The notes beneath the pieces are model-generated. The model saw only the letters and a list, made by a program, of their open reading frames with translations. It was not told where the DNA came from and did not search any database. DNA of 64,000 nucleotides from Prosthecobacter sp. (GTDB lineage: Bacteria > Verrucomicrobiota > Verrucomicrobiia > Verrucomicrobiales > Verrucomicrobiaceae): positions 60,999 through 124,998 of the forward strand of contig JAIPJY010000016.1 in assembly GCA_021733925.1 (NCBI GenBank), in the 5' to 3' direction. Positions 8,259 to 16,769 of this stretch are shown here, one piece after another; within the stretch, counting starts at the first letter, position 1, and each line of letters opens with the position of its first letter. Both the position numbers and the translations under genes were made by a program.

Positions 8259-9815
8259 ATGATGTTACGCGCCTATTTTTTCGCATTTCTAGTCTGGGGA
8301 CAGACATTTGCACTGATCTCTGCCGAGGTGGAGCAGGTGCCAGCCGCCATCCCAGGTGAATCGTCGCTTTTACGGAAGGACCATCTGAACGAATCGGGTG
8401 AAAAGCTCGGTTCTATCATTGATGACATCGGCGCTTCACTCGCAACGACGCCCATGGCATGGATGAATGAACCGGCCTGGCGGGGCATCATCTGGTTGAA
8501 AGTCCTGACCAGCGGACTCTTGTTATTGGTGCTAATCATTGGAGCCCCATGGCTCCAAAGAGCCATCGCTAGGCGTCTTCAAACGCCTGGCGAAGGCCGT
8601 CCACCGAGCGCCTTCCAAGTCCTGCTCGATGCAGCGCGGCACCCGCTCTACCTCTTCATCTGGATTTGCGGGATCTACTGGGCGCTCACGCCTTTATTCC
8701 CCCATTTTGCAAACTCCAACGGGAGCAACAGAGCGCAGTCACTGGCGGGGCATGCCACCGATGCAGCCGCATTGATCGCCCTCACATGGTTTGCCGTGCG
8801 CCTTGTCAGGCTCGTGAACACCCGTCTTCGGGTGTGGGCCGCCAAGGACGGCCGTCATTCCGCCGCGATCCTTGCCGCCATCCTTCGCAAAGGGGTGCGA
8901 TTGGTGTTTCCGGTGGTCGCTCTGCTGATGGTGCTGCCGCTTCTGAACCTCGACCCGGATATGCTGCTGGTGTTCAATCGCATCACCAGCCTCTTCCTCA
9001 TCGGCAGCATGTCATGGCTTATCATCCAGGGGCTGGATGCGTTCGAGCGGGTACTCCTCAGCCGCCACCAGCTTGACACTCCGGACAATCATGAAGCCCG
9101 CCGCATTTTCACCCAGGCCAACCTGCTCAAAAAAGTCATCGTCGCTGTCGTCCTTATCCTCACTGCGGGCTCCATGCTCATGGTCTTTGATTCCGTGCGT
9201 CAATACGGCAGCAGCATCCTCGCATCGGCGGGCATTGCAGGTTTGATCATCGGTGTGGCCGCACAGCGCAGCATCGCCGGCCTGCTTGCAGGCTTCCAGA
9301 TCGCGATCGCCCAGCCCATCAGCATTGAGGATGTCGTCGTTGTCGAAGGTGAGTGGGGGCGCATTGAGGAAATCACGCTCACCTATGTTGTCGTTCGCAT
9401 CTGGGATCAGCGCCGCCTGGTGCTGCCGATCAACTACTTCATCGAAAAGCCGTTTCAAAACTGGACACGCCAAACCGCCGAAGTGCTGGGCACTGTCTTT
9501 CTCCAGGTGGACTACAGCGCGCCGGTGGGCCAACTCCGGGACGAACTCACGCGCATCGTCAAAGCCTCCAGTCATTGGGACGGCCGCGTCGTGGGTCTGC
9601 AGGTCACCGACAGCAAGGACAGCACCCTGGAGCTGCGCGCTCTTGCCAGTGCTGCCGACGGTTCGAAAGCCTGGGATCTGCGCTGCGAGATCCGCGAAAA
9701 GCTTGTCGAATACATCCGCACAAATCATCCCGAAAGCCTGCCGCGAATCCGCACGGGGCTTGATGACAGGATTTCAGCACTCAAGCACACTGCGGGTATC
9801 GCTGAACCATCTTGA
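8259..9815 (+). CDS. MscS-family mechanosensitive ion channel
   Basis: The product has 518 residues: a signal-like first helix, an extracytoplasmic stretch, several membrane segments (about residues 75-95, 125-145, 165-185, 220-240, 250-270, 300-320), then the MscS pore helix and beta domain. The signature is ILASAGIAGLIIGVAAQRS, with the Gly/Ala-rich pore helix, followed by ANLLAGF-like IAGLLAGFQIA, EDVVVVEGEWGRIEEITLTY and VLPINYF. MscS channels open under membrane tension to release solutes during osmotic downshock. The ATG at 8259, with AAGG eight bases upstream, is preferred to a GTG three codons earlier. It stands 65 bases after dxs and is probably a separate function. Confidence 0.92.
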   Translation: MMLRAYFFAFLVWGQTFALISAEVEQVPAAIPGESSLLRKDHLNESGEKLGSIIDDIGASLATTPMAWMNEPAWRGIIWLKVLTSGLLLLVLIIGAPWLQRAIARRLQTPGEGRPPSAFQVLLDAARHPLYLFIWICGIYWALTPLFPHFANSNGSNRAQSLAGHATDAAALIALTWFAVRLVRLVNTRLRVWAAKDGRHSAAILAAILRKGVRLVFPVVALLMVLPLLNLDPDMLLVFNRITSLFLIGSMSWLIIQGLDAFERVLLSRHQLDTPDNHEARRIFTQANLLKKVIVAVVLILTAGSMLMVFDSVRQYGSSILASAGIAGLIIGVAAQRSIAGLLAGFQIAIAQPISIEDVVVVEGEWGRIEEITLTYVVVRIWDQRRLVLPINYFIEKPFQNWTRQTAEVLGTVFLQVDYSAPVGQLRDELTRIVKASSHWDGRVVGLQVTDSKDSTLELRALASAADGSKAWDLRCEIREKLVEYIRTNHPESLPRIRTGLDDRISALKHTAGIAEPS

Positions 9816-9927
9816 GCCATTTATCCTTTGGGAAGCCCGCATGTCCAATTAACGTGCGCCCCATTAATCTAAAGCTATTCGACATTGCACTTGCTTGATT
9901 TCGGTTGGAAATCCGACTGATTTTTTA

Positions 9928-9968
9928 CTGCTGCGCATACGCACAATAAAATGGCAGCAGGCTTTTTT
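9928..9968 (+). terminator. Possible terminator or leader hairpin between the MscS and SUMF1-like genes
   Basis: A 7-bp inverted repeat (CTGCTGC / GCAGCAG) with a 19-base loop is followed by GC and six T. It lies about 110 bases after the MscS stop and 24 bases before the next start, so it may end the MscS transcript or act in the leader of the SUMF1-like gene. The long loop lowers confidence. Confidence 0.4.
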
Positions 9969-9991
9969 CTGAATTATCCAGCCCAGCCGCC

Positions 9992-11218
9992 ATGTCTTCT
10001 CAAGATGATGAAACAGCTCTTTCAGAGCCCGAAATGACGAATGACGTAGAGCGATCAAAAAGTGGAACAAGCCAAATGGCGAATCCGGCTTGGCTCACCC
10101 ATACCTTCCATGACTCTTTCGAGCAGGCTGAACCGCATTTGATAGCGGACAGACCATTCTACAAACGTCCCTCGGCTCCCAACCGGCGGTCTCGGCCCGG
10201 GCAGAAATGGCTCATTGGAACAGGTTTTCTCGTAGCAGCCACCAGCGGTTATTTTCTCGGCCTCAACCACCGCCCCCCAGCAACTTCGCCAATTCAGACT
10301 GCCGCACCAATTCAGGCAGCACTGCCTGAAATGCGTGACTTGCCAAGAGCAGAGCCCTCATCTTCGCCTGCCCCAGAACCCGAACCAAAGTTCGTTGCAC
10401 TCAAGGGTGGGGCCTTTGCGATGGGAGATTCCTTGGATGGATCAAAGGATGCACGCCCGCATCAGGTCAGTCTGGCACCATTCATGATGGCCAAACATGA
10501 AGTGACCTTGGAGCTTTGGGACGAAGTCATGCTTTGGGGACGGGACCATGGCTATCCAGATCTCCCAGCTGGCAACGGCAAAACGCACGACCATCCCGTC
10601 TATGGCATCTCCTGGGGGGATGCGGTGAAATGGTGCAACGCCCTCAGTGAAAAGGAAGGCCTCACGCCATGTTACTACACTGAGATCACCCAGAAGAATA
10701 TCGCACGTAAAGGCATGGTGGACATCGGCAACAAGCATGTCCACTGGGGGGGCAATGGTTACCGACTGCCTACGGAAGCCGAATGGGAGTTTGCCGCCCG
10801 GGGTGGACTCGCAGAGAAACGTTTTCCTTGGGGCAATGAGGTCACACATGACCAGGCCAACTACCATGGCTCACCCCTCATCGAATATGACAAAAGTCAG
10901 CATGAAGGAACAGCGGCCGCCTTGATGAGCAGCCCCCCCTACACCGCCGCCGTTGGCCGTTTTCAGCCCAATGGATTCGGCCTTTATGACATGGCAGGCA
11001 ACGTGGCCGAGTGGTGCTGGGACTTCTACGATCCAAGTTACGGAACTCCGAGGTCAGTGCTGGACAATCCCCATGGTCCCGACAAGGGCAAAAACTGCGT
11101 CGTCAGAGGTGGCAGCTGGCGGCACACGGCCGCTGACGCCCGCTGCGCGAGTCGTTTCAGCCTGCCGGGAGAACTGACTGCAACCTACGTCGGCTTTCGA
11201 GTTGTGCGTGGTCTCTGA
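9992..11218 (+). CDS. Membrane-anchored SUMF1/formylglycine-generating-enzyme-fold protein
   Basis: A 408-residue protein with a polar N-terminal cytoplasmic tail (about 1-70), one membrane helix (about 72-92, WLIGTGFLVAATSGYFLG), a Pro-rich linker, and a SUMF1 domain from about 130 to the end. Domain hallmarks are KGGAFAMGD, MMAKHEVTLELWDEVM, YGISWGDAVKWCNALSEKEG, YRLPTEAEWEFAARGG, NGFGLYDMAGNVAEWCWD, VVRGGSW and VGFRVVRG. True aerobic FGE has two catalytic cysteines shortly after the RGGS motif. Here the first position is replaced (RGGSWRHTA) and only one nearby Cys remains (DARCASRF), so oxidase activity on sulfatases is unlikely. Many SUMF1-fold proteins are instead binding modules or act in other chemistry. 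The role is unknown. Confidence 0.85.
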   Translation: MSSQDDETALSEPEMTNDVERSKSGTSQMANPAWLTHTFHDSFEQAEPHLIADRPFYKRPSAPNRRSRPGQKWLIGTGFLVAATSGYFLGLNHRPPATSPIQTAAPIQAALPEMRDLPRAEPSSSPAPEPEPKFVALKGGAFAMGDSLDGSKDARPHQVSLAPFMMAKHEVTLELWDEVMLWGRDHGYPDLPAGNGKTHDHPVYGISWGDAVKWCNALSEKEGLTPCYYTEITQKNIARKGMVDIGNKHVHWGGNGYRLPTEAEWEFAARGGLAEKRFPWGNEVTHDQANYHGSPLIEYDKSQHEGTAAALMSSPPYTAAVGRFQPNGFGLYDMAGNVAEWCWDFYDPSYGTPRSVLDNPHGPDKGKNCVVRGGSWRHTAADARCASRFSLPGELTATYVGFRVVRGL

Positions 11219-11262
11219 AAGAGCATCCTCACGAATCAAAAGGCACCGCGGAAAAGTCGGTT

Positions 11263-11868
11263 TCATGGAACCACCGACGCGAAATTTTGCGTGGCATAAA
11301 TATGGAATTTCGGACAGGTGCAGGCGTGCACTCCGCAGCCCAAAAAGGCTAGATTACGGTTCAGGATGGTCGCACGGTGGCCCGGAGAGTTCATCCACAA
11401 CTTCACCATCTCGTCCGCAAAGGCGAGGTAGGTGAGACCGTTCGAGGTGCGCATGGCGATATTTTCAGCGCGCTCTCCACTTTTCAGGCCTTTGGCCTCC
11501 ATACGCTGCCAGGCGGTGCGTTTCGTGGGATCATTGGGATTCTCGTGAGAAAAGAAATTCTCCAAGGCCATGTCTCGAGAGTACTCATAGGCACACGCCG
11601 TCAGCGCACGCGAAGTCTGAAACATCGGCAGCTTGTGCTTCTCCCGTTCCGCATTGGTGGCAAAGAAAATCGCCGCGTTGAGCAAGCCAACATCCATCTT
11701 TGCACGCTCCATCACCTGGAGAACAGGCGGATGCAGACGAAAAGTTGCAGTAGTGAATCGCGCATAATCCGCCGACGTCCAAGGTGCGGAGTCAGTCGCA
11801 GGCTTCGCCGTGTCGTCAGCCCCCAAAGGGAGCGTGAAGAGAAGCAGGAGCGGGATCAAGCGCATCAT
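11263..11868 (-). CDS. Exported CAP/SCP-domain protein
   Basis: A 201-residue protein with a short signal peptide (MRLIPLLLLFTLPLGA) and one CAP domain. Recognisable elements are the N-terminal helix with TNAEREKHKLPMF, CAYEYSRDMALENFFSHENPN with the conserved His-Glu pair, GERAENIAMR, and the second active-site His in MVKLWMNSPGHRATIL, followed by the C-terminal strand HIYATQNFAS. Bacterial CAP proteins of the YkwD type are secreted or periplasmic, with largely unknown activity. The double ATG at 11868/11865 leaves the exact start open by one codon. It is convergent with the SUMF1-like gene, with only 44 bases between them. Confidence 0.88.
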   Translation of the reverse strand: MMRLIPLLLLFTLPLGADDTAKPATDSAPWTSADYARFTTATFRLHPPVLQVMERAKMDVGLLNAAIFFATNAEREKHKLPMFQTSRALTACAYEYSRDMALENFFSHENPNDPTKRTAWQRMEAKGLKSGERAENIAMRTSNGLTYLAFADEMVKLWMNSPGHRATILNRNLAFLGCGVHACTCPKFHIYATQNFASVVP

Positions 11869-11954
11869 GGCGAAAGGAAGTCAGGACCAGCGTAAAAATA
11901 ACTGAATGAATACCCCGTGCCAAGGAACTCATAACGCGATGGTTGCTCTGAATC

Positions 11955-13040
11955 TCACCTCTCCTCCACCCAGCCTGGAGCCGGGTAGCTGCCAAGGATC
12001 TTCACCTGAACGGCAATGCCTTCGACTTCGAGGGCTGTGATGGCCTGCTGGAGCGTGGCATCGGTATGATGGCCACTGATTTCGAGAAAGAAGCGCGCCT
12101 GGGTGCCGCAGGAGGTGGGGCGGTTCTCGATCTGGCGGACGTTGACATTGCGTGAGGCAAAGACCTGCAGCACCTCCATGAGCGCACCCACGCGATCCTT
12201 GGAATGGATCATGAGCATCGTGTTATCATTGCCAGAAGGCGGACCGGAGCGACGACCGAGGATGATGAAGCGCGTCTGGGTGGCGTATTCACGCGGTGAG
12301 GTGGCGATGACGCGCAGATCGTGCAGTTCCGCGCTCAAGGACGTCCCGAGAGCGGCCACGGTGGGATTCTGCGCCGCAAGGCTGGCAGCTGCGCTGGAAC
12401 TTGCCGACTCGATCAGTTTTGCGCCGGGGAAACTCTGGATGAGCCAGGGACGGCAATGGGCGAGCATCTGCGCCCGGCCATGAATCTCGGTGATCGTGCT
12501 GTTCGGCCCCTGCGACATGACGGCGGCATCAGCCTTCCACAAAATCTCGGCGTAGATCTGCAAGGCGCTATCGGCAAGGTGATCCAGCGTGTGATGCACC
12601 GCACCTTCCGTCGAGTGCTCGATGGGCAGCACTCCATAGTCGGCGGTCTGCGCAGCCACACGGCCAAAGACGCCCTCGGTACTGGCTTCGGCGAGGTATT
12701 CGACGCAATGGCCGAACTTGTTCACCGCCGCCTGATGCGTCCACGAGCCGGTGGGGCCGAGGTAGGCGATTTTGAGGCTGTCCTCCAAGGCGAGCGCGGC
12801 ACTCATGATCTCACGATAGATCGCGCGGATGGCCCGCTCGGTGAGGCGGCCGTTTTGCGCACGGTTGATCTCCGCCAGCTTGCGCAGCAGCTTGTCTTCG
12901 CGGCCTGGCACATAGATGTCGAGGTCGTCCTTGCGTTTGATCTCGCCGACGGCATGCACCAGTTCGGCGCGTTCGTTGAGCAAACGCAGCAGCTGCTGAT
13001 CGATGCTGTCGATCTTGTTGCGGACTTCTTCGAGGGACAT
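11955..13040 (-). CDS. pheA: Bifunctional chorismate mutase / prephenate dehydratase
   Basis: This 361-residue P-protein converts chorismate through prephenate to phenylpyruvate for phenylalanine synthesis. Residues 1-85 form an AroQ-type chorismate mutase (LEEVRNKIDSIDQQLLRLLNERAELV). Residues about 90-270 are prephenate dehydratase, with YLGPTGSWTHQAA, LPIEHSTEGAVHHTLDHL and the catalytic TRF motif in YATQTRFIILG. An ACT regulatory domain follows from about 278 (MIHSKDRVGALMEVLQVF, RQIENRPT), so phenylalanine feedback is likely; the usual ESRP reads ENRP. It lies 20 bases downstream of scpB on the same strand and is probably co-transcribed with it. Confidence 0.96.
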   Translation of the reverse strand: MSLEEVRNKIDSIDQQLLRLLNERAELVHAVGEIKRKDDLDIYVPGREDKLLRKLAEINRAQNGRLTERAIRAIYREIMSAALALEDSLKIAYLGPTGSWTHQAAVNKFGHCVEYLAEASTEGVFGRVAAQTADYGVLPIEHSTEGAVHHTLDHLADSALQIYAEILWKADAAVMSQGPNSTITEIHGRAQMLAHCRPWLIQSFPGAKLIESASSSAAASLAAQNPTVAALGTSLSAELHDLRVIATSPREYATQTRFIILGRRSGPPSGNDNTMLMIHSKDRVGALMEVLQVFASRNVNVRQIENRPTSCGTQARFFLEISGHHTDATLQQAITALEVEGIAVQVKILGSYPAPGWVEER

Positions 13041-13060
13041 GGGCCGCAGGAGAAAAGAGG

Positions 13061-13777
13061 TTAAGGCTCGTCCGAGGCCGCTTCCTCTACGGCTGGAGTG
13101 ACCGGAGCCAGGGAGAGCTGATGCTCCTGCGGTTGTTCGGCAGCGGCTGCACCTTCCTCTGCGGTCGGCAGTTTCACCCGGCGAAGCTCAGAGGCGTTGG
13201 GCATGTCGTCGAGACTGCGAACGCCGAAATGGTCAAGGAAAGCCTCTGTGGTGCCATAGAGGAGCGGGCGGCCTGGCAGGTCGGCACGGCCTTCAATTTT
13301 CATCAACCCACGATCAATGAGCTGCTGCACCATCGCATCCACCGAAACACCGCGCACCGCTTCGATGCCGGCTTTCGTAATCGGCTGGCGGTAGGCCACG
13401 ATGGCGAGCGTCTCCAGCGCCGGCTGGCTCAGGCGCTGTACCTTTTTGCCGGGATAAAGCGCACGGCACCACTCGGCGTACTCGCCACGGGCGGCGATTC
13501 GCCAGCCGTTCGCACGCTCGACGAGGGTGAAGGAGTGCTTCTCCGCTGCGTAGCGGGCGATCAGTTCATCCAAAATAGCACGCACCTGCTCCTCGGTCGT
13601 GGCTGCAAGTGGGGCGACCCACTCCGGGATCTGGATCTGGCTCCCCTCGGCAACGGGCTCGCTGGCGGCATCGCAGATGTCCTTGGCCGTCTCTTTGACG
13701 GCGGCACACATCTGCGGCACACCCAAGGGCTCCTGGGTGGCAAAAAGAAGGGCTTCGACGATCGAGATCAATTCCAT
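13061..13777 (-). CDS. scpB: Segregation and condensation protein B
   Basis: ScpB is a kleisin-interacting subunit of the SMC-ScpAB condensin that organises and segregates the chromosome. The 238-residue product shows the two winged-helix domains: MELISIVEALLFATQEPLG at the N-terminus and LSQPALETLAIVAYRQPITKAGIEAVRG near residue 125, followed by GRPLLYGTTEAFLDHFGV. The ATG at 13777 starts right at the conserved helix; an in-frame TTG seven codons upstream is less likely. The roughly 45 C-terminal residues are acidic and Ala/Pro-rich and extend beyond the usual domain. scpA is not in the window. Confidence 0.94.
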   Translation of the reverse strand: MELISIVEALLFATQEPLGVPQMCAAVKETAKDICDAASEPVAEGSQIQIPEWVAPLAATTEEQVRAILDELIARYAAEKHSFTLVERANGWRIAARGEYAEWCRALYPGKKVQRLSQPALETLAIVAYRQPITKAGIEAVRGVSVDAMVQQLIDRGLMKIEGRADLPGRPLLYGTTEAFLDHFGVRSLDDMPNASELRRVKLPTAEEGAAAAEQPQEHQLSLAPVTPAVEEAASDEP

Positions 13778-13870
13778 GGCGCGGACAGTCAATCTCAAGC
13801 GAGCCAGAGGGGAGAGTCAAGCCGTGCCTTAGCCTTGACACTCCCGCCATGCCCACGCTCTCATGCGAGC

Positions 13871-15082
13871 ATGGCCTTGCGTCTCGACACTGCCGTCATC
13901 CGTGGCGAAATCGACAACACCACCCGCGACAACGTGCGTGGCAAGCTCTGGCTGGTCGGTCGTGATGATCCCGTCATCATCGATCTGAGAGGCAATGCCT
14001 GGCGCGATGTCGCCGGCTGCAAAGTCACCTTCACCAACCCCGAGCCCTCGCCCAGCCCAGCCGCCGCCGGCTTGCAGCCGAAACAGAAGGGCCACGTCGG
14101 AGACATTACCGCGTCCCGGAAAGTGAAGGTTCATACCGCGCCAGAGAAACAGATGGAAAGCCGCGCGGATGATGATTCAGTCGGTCATTCCGCCGAATGG
14201 CACAACGCGCTCTATGTCGAGTGGTTCTCCAAGGAGAACGGCCGCGTGTTCATCGAGGGCACGGATTTTGAGGTCAGCATCTCCGCGTGGGTCTGGGAAA
14301 TGGACGAGGCCCAGGAGGAGGCGCAAAAAATATCCGCCCTCCGCGCCATGCGCGACTGGCTGGCCGGCATCATCCAACGCCCCGAGCCGAAGGACGATGA
14401 CGAATTCGATGACAGTGAGGAAGCCTGGGAAAACTCACTCAAGCAGTCTGATCGCCTCACGGACGCCCACATGGAGGCGATCGAAAAATACGGCAAAGAC
14501 GGCCTCCGTGATAACCGCATCGCCTTTGTCATGGGCTGGGATCACATGCTGGACGGCAGTCGCGAACGCGAACCCGATGATGACAATGCTGAAGGTGAAG
14601 CCTGGAAAGAGAGCCGGGAAGTGCTGCCAGAACTGGACGGGATCGAGAACGAACTCGATGATCAAGCCTTCTTCGACTTCCTGGAAGAGAGCGAGCGTGA
14701 AGCCCACCCGCTGCAAACCATGGCCAATGGCTTCGTCTTGCGGCTGCTGACCGAAATCAAAGAAGAACGCTCCGAAAACACCGCCAAGAGCGATGGCAGC
14801 ACACAGCTCGACCGTTTCATCCGCAACTCGATGAACATCAGCGGCAAGCTGACAGGAGCGCTCGGCACGCAAGACTTTGGCGGTTCATTCCAAACCGGCC
14901 ACACCCTCGCCATTCTACGCCGCTGCCTCAACTGGGCCAACGAGGCCTTCGCCGCATTGAACGAACTGATGGAAGCCCCCGAGTGGAGGGACCGTCAAGA
15001 TTTGCTCAACGACTTCCGCGCCGAACTCTTCGCCATCCGTGACGGCATCACCGATCTACGCAAACAACTGCGCGCACAGTAG
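13871..15082 (+). CDS. Unrecognised protein, member 1 of a two-copy family in this window
   Basis: I do not recognise a named family. The 403-residue product is hydrophilic, without signal peptide or membrane helix, and so is probably cytoplasmic. The first 165 residues form a compact domain: LDTAVIRGEIDN, GNAWRDVAGCKVTFTNP, GDITASRKVKV, ALYVEWFSKENGRVFI, and a WVWEMDEAQEEA segment. The same order of motifs occurs in the product of 21552-22571, so the two are paralogues. The middle (about 175-270) is very acidic, rich in Asp and Glu, and the last 100 residues are predicted helical. It is divergent from scpB with 93 bases between. The ATG at 13871 opens the shared domain; sequence upstream in the same frame is scpB antisense. 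Confidence 0.75.
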   Translation: MALRLDTAVIRGEIDNTTRDNVRGKLWLVGRDDPVIIDLRGNAWRDVAGCKVTFTNPEPSPSPAAAGLQPKQKGHVGDITASRKVKVHTAPEKQMESRADDDSVGHSAEWHNALYVEWFSKENGRVFIEGTDFEVSISAWVWEMDEAQEEAQKISALRAMRDWLAGIIQRPEPKDDDEFDDSEEAWENSLKQSDRLTDAHMEAIEKYGKDGLRDNRIAFVMGWDHMLDGSREREPDDDNAEGEAWKESREVLPELDGIENELDDQAFFDFLEESEREAHPLQTMANGFVLRLLTEIKEERSENTAKSDGSTQLDRFIRNSMNISGKLTGALGTQDFGGSFQTGHTLAILRRCLNWANEAFAALNELMEAPEWRDRQDLLNDFRAELFAIRDGITDLRKQLRAQ

Positions 15083-15107
15083 GCGGTTGCGCTGCAACTG
15101 GCCTACT
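15078..15107. terminator. Bidirectional terminator hairpin carrying both stop codons
   Basis: A long hairpin with arms AGTAGGC-G-GTTGC and GCAAC-TG-GCCTACT and a GCT loop sits in the 20-base gap between two convergent genes. The TAG stop of the plus-strand gene lies in the left arm and the TAG stop of the minus-strand cupin gene lies in the right arm. T-runs on either side are short (three T), so termination strength is uncertain. Confidence 0.6.
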
Positions 15108-15516
15108 TTCGCAGGGACTTCCACGGCTCTTCCTCGCTGTGGTCCACAAGGCCGGGCTCATCCGCCTTGGCTGGAGAAAGGATCGCGAGGAAGACAAGCG
15201 TCTCGTCACCCACGTTCCAGGTGCCGTGGATTTCACCCATCGGGATAAAGACCGTGTCACCGGGGCCAAGGATTTTTTTCTGCTGGCCGACCCACTGCTC
15301 GGCCTTGCCCGAAAGAATGTAGATCAGTTCCTCCCGTGTGGGGTGCGAGTGGAAGGGATGACTGCGTCCCGGCTCCATGTTGGCCCGCACCATCATGAGG
15401 TGCTCGTTGTTCACAATGTCGCTGCGGCAGATCCACTCTTCGAGCGTCCACGGGGAAAGGTAGTCGATTTTTTCGGCAGCAGTGACGAAGCGGCGGTTGG
15501 CGATGGCGTCGGACAT
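15103..15516 (-). CDS. Single-domain cupin protein
   Basis: A 137-residue cytoplasmic protein with a Cupin_2 barrel. Metal-binding motif 1 is seen as PFHSHPTREELIYILSGKAE (two His and a Glu), and motif 2 as PGDTVFIPMGEIHGTWN (third His). An N-terminal segment (YLSPWTLEEWICRSDIV) precedes the barrel, as in small stand-alone cupins that bind sugars, act as isomerases or serve as sensors. No neighbour suggests a substrate. The ATG at 15516 is well placed. Confidence 0.88.
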   Translation of the reverse strand: MSDAIANRRFVTAAEKIDYLSPWTLEEWICRSDIVNNEHLMMVRANMEPGRSHPFHSHPTREELIYILSGKAEQWVGQQKKILGPGDTVFIPMGEIHGTWNVGDETLVFLAILSPAKADEPGLVDHSEEEPWKSLRK

Positions 15517-15591
15517 GGTGGTTGGATGCTAGCGCGATGAAATCACTCCGGCAAGCCGGGCGATGCACCTGTCCCTATCCGTTTTGCCACT

Positions 15592-15855
15592 TCAGTACGT
15601 GAACAAGTCCTTCACCACCCAGGGGCGCTCGATTTCCACGCCCTTCTGCTTGAGGAGGAGATTGAGTGCGTCGACCATGCGCTGTTTCATGTGCTTGGTC
15701 AGCCGGCGGCCTTTGCGTGCGCGCTGGACGGCCTTGTGGGTCATGGGCTCCGTGCTGGCCGCCACGAGGGCGTGATTTCCCAGCTCATGCTCAGTCATGA
15801 TCCCGTCCAGAGGCTGCACGCCCATGTTACGCTCGATTTCTTCTTCTTGTCCCAT
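15592..15855 (-). CDS. Small basic protein of unknown function
   Basis: An 87-residue protein with no recognised domain. The ATG at 15855 is supported by a purine-rich GAGAGGG six bases upstream; the same frame stays open for 52 more codons, but those lie over the possible gene remnant on the other strand. The second half is strongly basic and helical (AVQRARKGRRLTKHMKQRMVDALNLLLKQKG), which would suit a nucleic-acid-binding or ribosome-associated role, but that is inference. It lies between a cupin gene and radC on the same strand, with 75 and 182 bases of spacing. Confidence 0.55.
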   Translation of the reverse strand: MGQEEEIERNMGVQPLDGIMTEHELGNHALVAASTEPMTHKAVQRARKGRRLTKHMKQRMVDALNLLLKQKGVEIERPWVVKDLFTY

Positions 15856-15905
15856 GTTCACCCTCTCATTCCGCAAACGGTTTTCTGCAATCTGAATTAC
15901 TGCCA

Positions 15906-16022
15906 TGCGCATTCGGCTCACGCACCTACGAAAGCGTCCCCCGCCAGGCCATACGCGCCACCCTGAACCTCGTGAATTACCCCAAGGGTGAGAAGGACGT
16001 GATTCAGGCAAACAAGTGGTGA
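15906..16022 (+). pseudogene. Possible 3' remnant of a lost protein gene
   Basis: On the plus strand, the frame ending in TGA at 16020-16022 encodes about 38 residues with normal protein composition, including GSRTYESVPRQAIRATLNLV and ending YPKGEKDVIQANKW. No start codon or ribosome binding site is near, and the sequence upstream belongs to the opposite-strand gene. This looks like the preserved C-terminal end of a gene whose 5' part has been deleted, lying between radC and the small basic protein. I cannot name the parent family. Confidence 0.3.
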
Positions 16023-16037
16023 CCCCAATCAGCAGCG

Positions 16038-16733
16038 CTACAACATCCCATGCTCCTTGAAGCTGAAATAGGGCAGCGGGCGTGATTTGGCAGGCGTTCC
16101 GATGATGAGGTGGTCCTGGAGAAAGAGCCCGGTGGCTTCGGAGGCTTCGCGAAGGCGGCGGGTGATGCGACGGTCAGCATCACTAGGTGTGGGATCGCCA
16201 GAGGGATGATTGTGAACAAGGATGAAGGCGTAGGCGTTGTGGATGAGCACCTTCCGCAGCAGATCGCGCGGATGGGCGACGCATTCGTTCAAGCTGCCTC
16301 TGAAAGCCTCCTCACTGCGCATGACGGCGAGTTTGGTGTTGAGCAGAATGATGCGGACAGACTCGTGGCCGAGGGCCTGCATTTCGGAGCCGATGTAGTC
16401 GTAAATGCGCTGCGGCCGATCGAGGAAGACCTCCGCATGCGAGGGCTCCTGCGCAGAGCGGCGGCCAAGCTCAAAAGCAGCGGCTAGCAGGGCAGTTTTC
16501 GCGGGCCCAAGGGCTTTGATCTTTCTCAATATGGCAGGCTCGAGACGGGAGAGGTCGCGCAGGGATTTGTAATCTCGCAAGATGCGCTGGCCGATCTGGA
16601 GGGCGTTTTCACCCTTCGTACCGGTGTTGATGAAGAGAGCGAGGAGTTCCGCATCCGAGAGCGCCTGTGGACCGAGGCGGAGCAGACGCTCACGTGGGCG
16701 GTCGTTTTCCGGTATGTCGTGGATGCGGCTCAT
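16038..16733 (-). CDS. radC: RadC family JAB-domain protein
   Basis: A 231-residue protein with the standard RadC layout: an N-terminal UPF0758 helix-hairpin-helix region (RPRERLLRLGPQALSDAELLALFINTG and ILRKIKALGPAKTALLAAAFELGRR) and a C-terminal JAB1/MPN-like metalloprotease-type domain. The latter carries the metal motif HNHPSGDPTPSDAD, preceded by RGSLNECVAHPRDLLRKVL. Despite the name, a DNA-repair role has not held up, and the true function of RadC is unknown. It lies 36 bases downstream of the polyprenyl synthase gene on the same strand. Confidence 0.93.
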   Translation of the reverse strand: MSRIHDIPENDRPRERLLRLGPQALSDAELLALFINTGTKGENALQIGQRILRDYKSLRDLSRLEPAILRKIKALGPAKTALLAAAFELGRRSAQEPSHAEVFLDRPQRIYDYIGSEMQALGHESVRIILLNTKLAVMRSEEAFRGSLNECVAHPRDLLRKVLIHNAYAFILVHNHPSGDPTPSDADRRITRRLREASEATGLFLQDHLIIGTPAKSRPLPYFSFKEHGML

Positions 16734-16769
16734 GAATCAGTGCGCATTTCACACGATTTAAGAGGGAGA

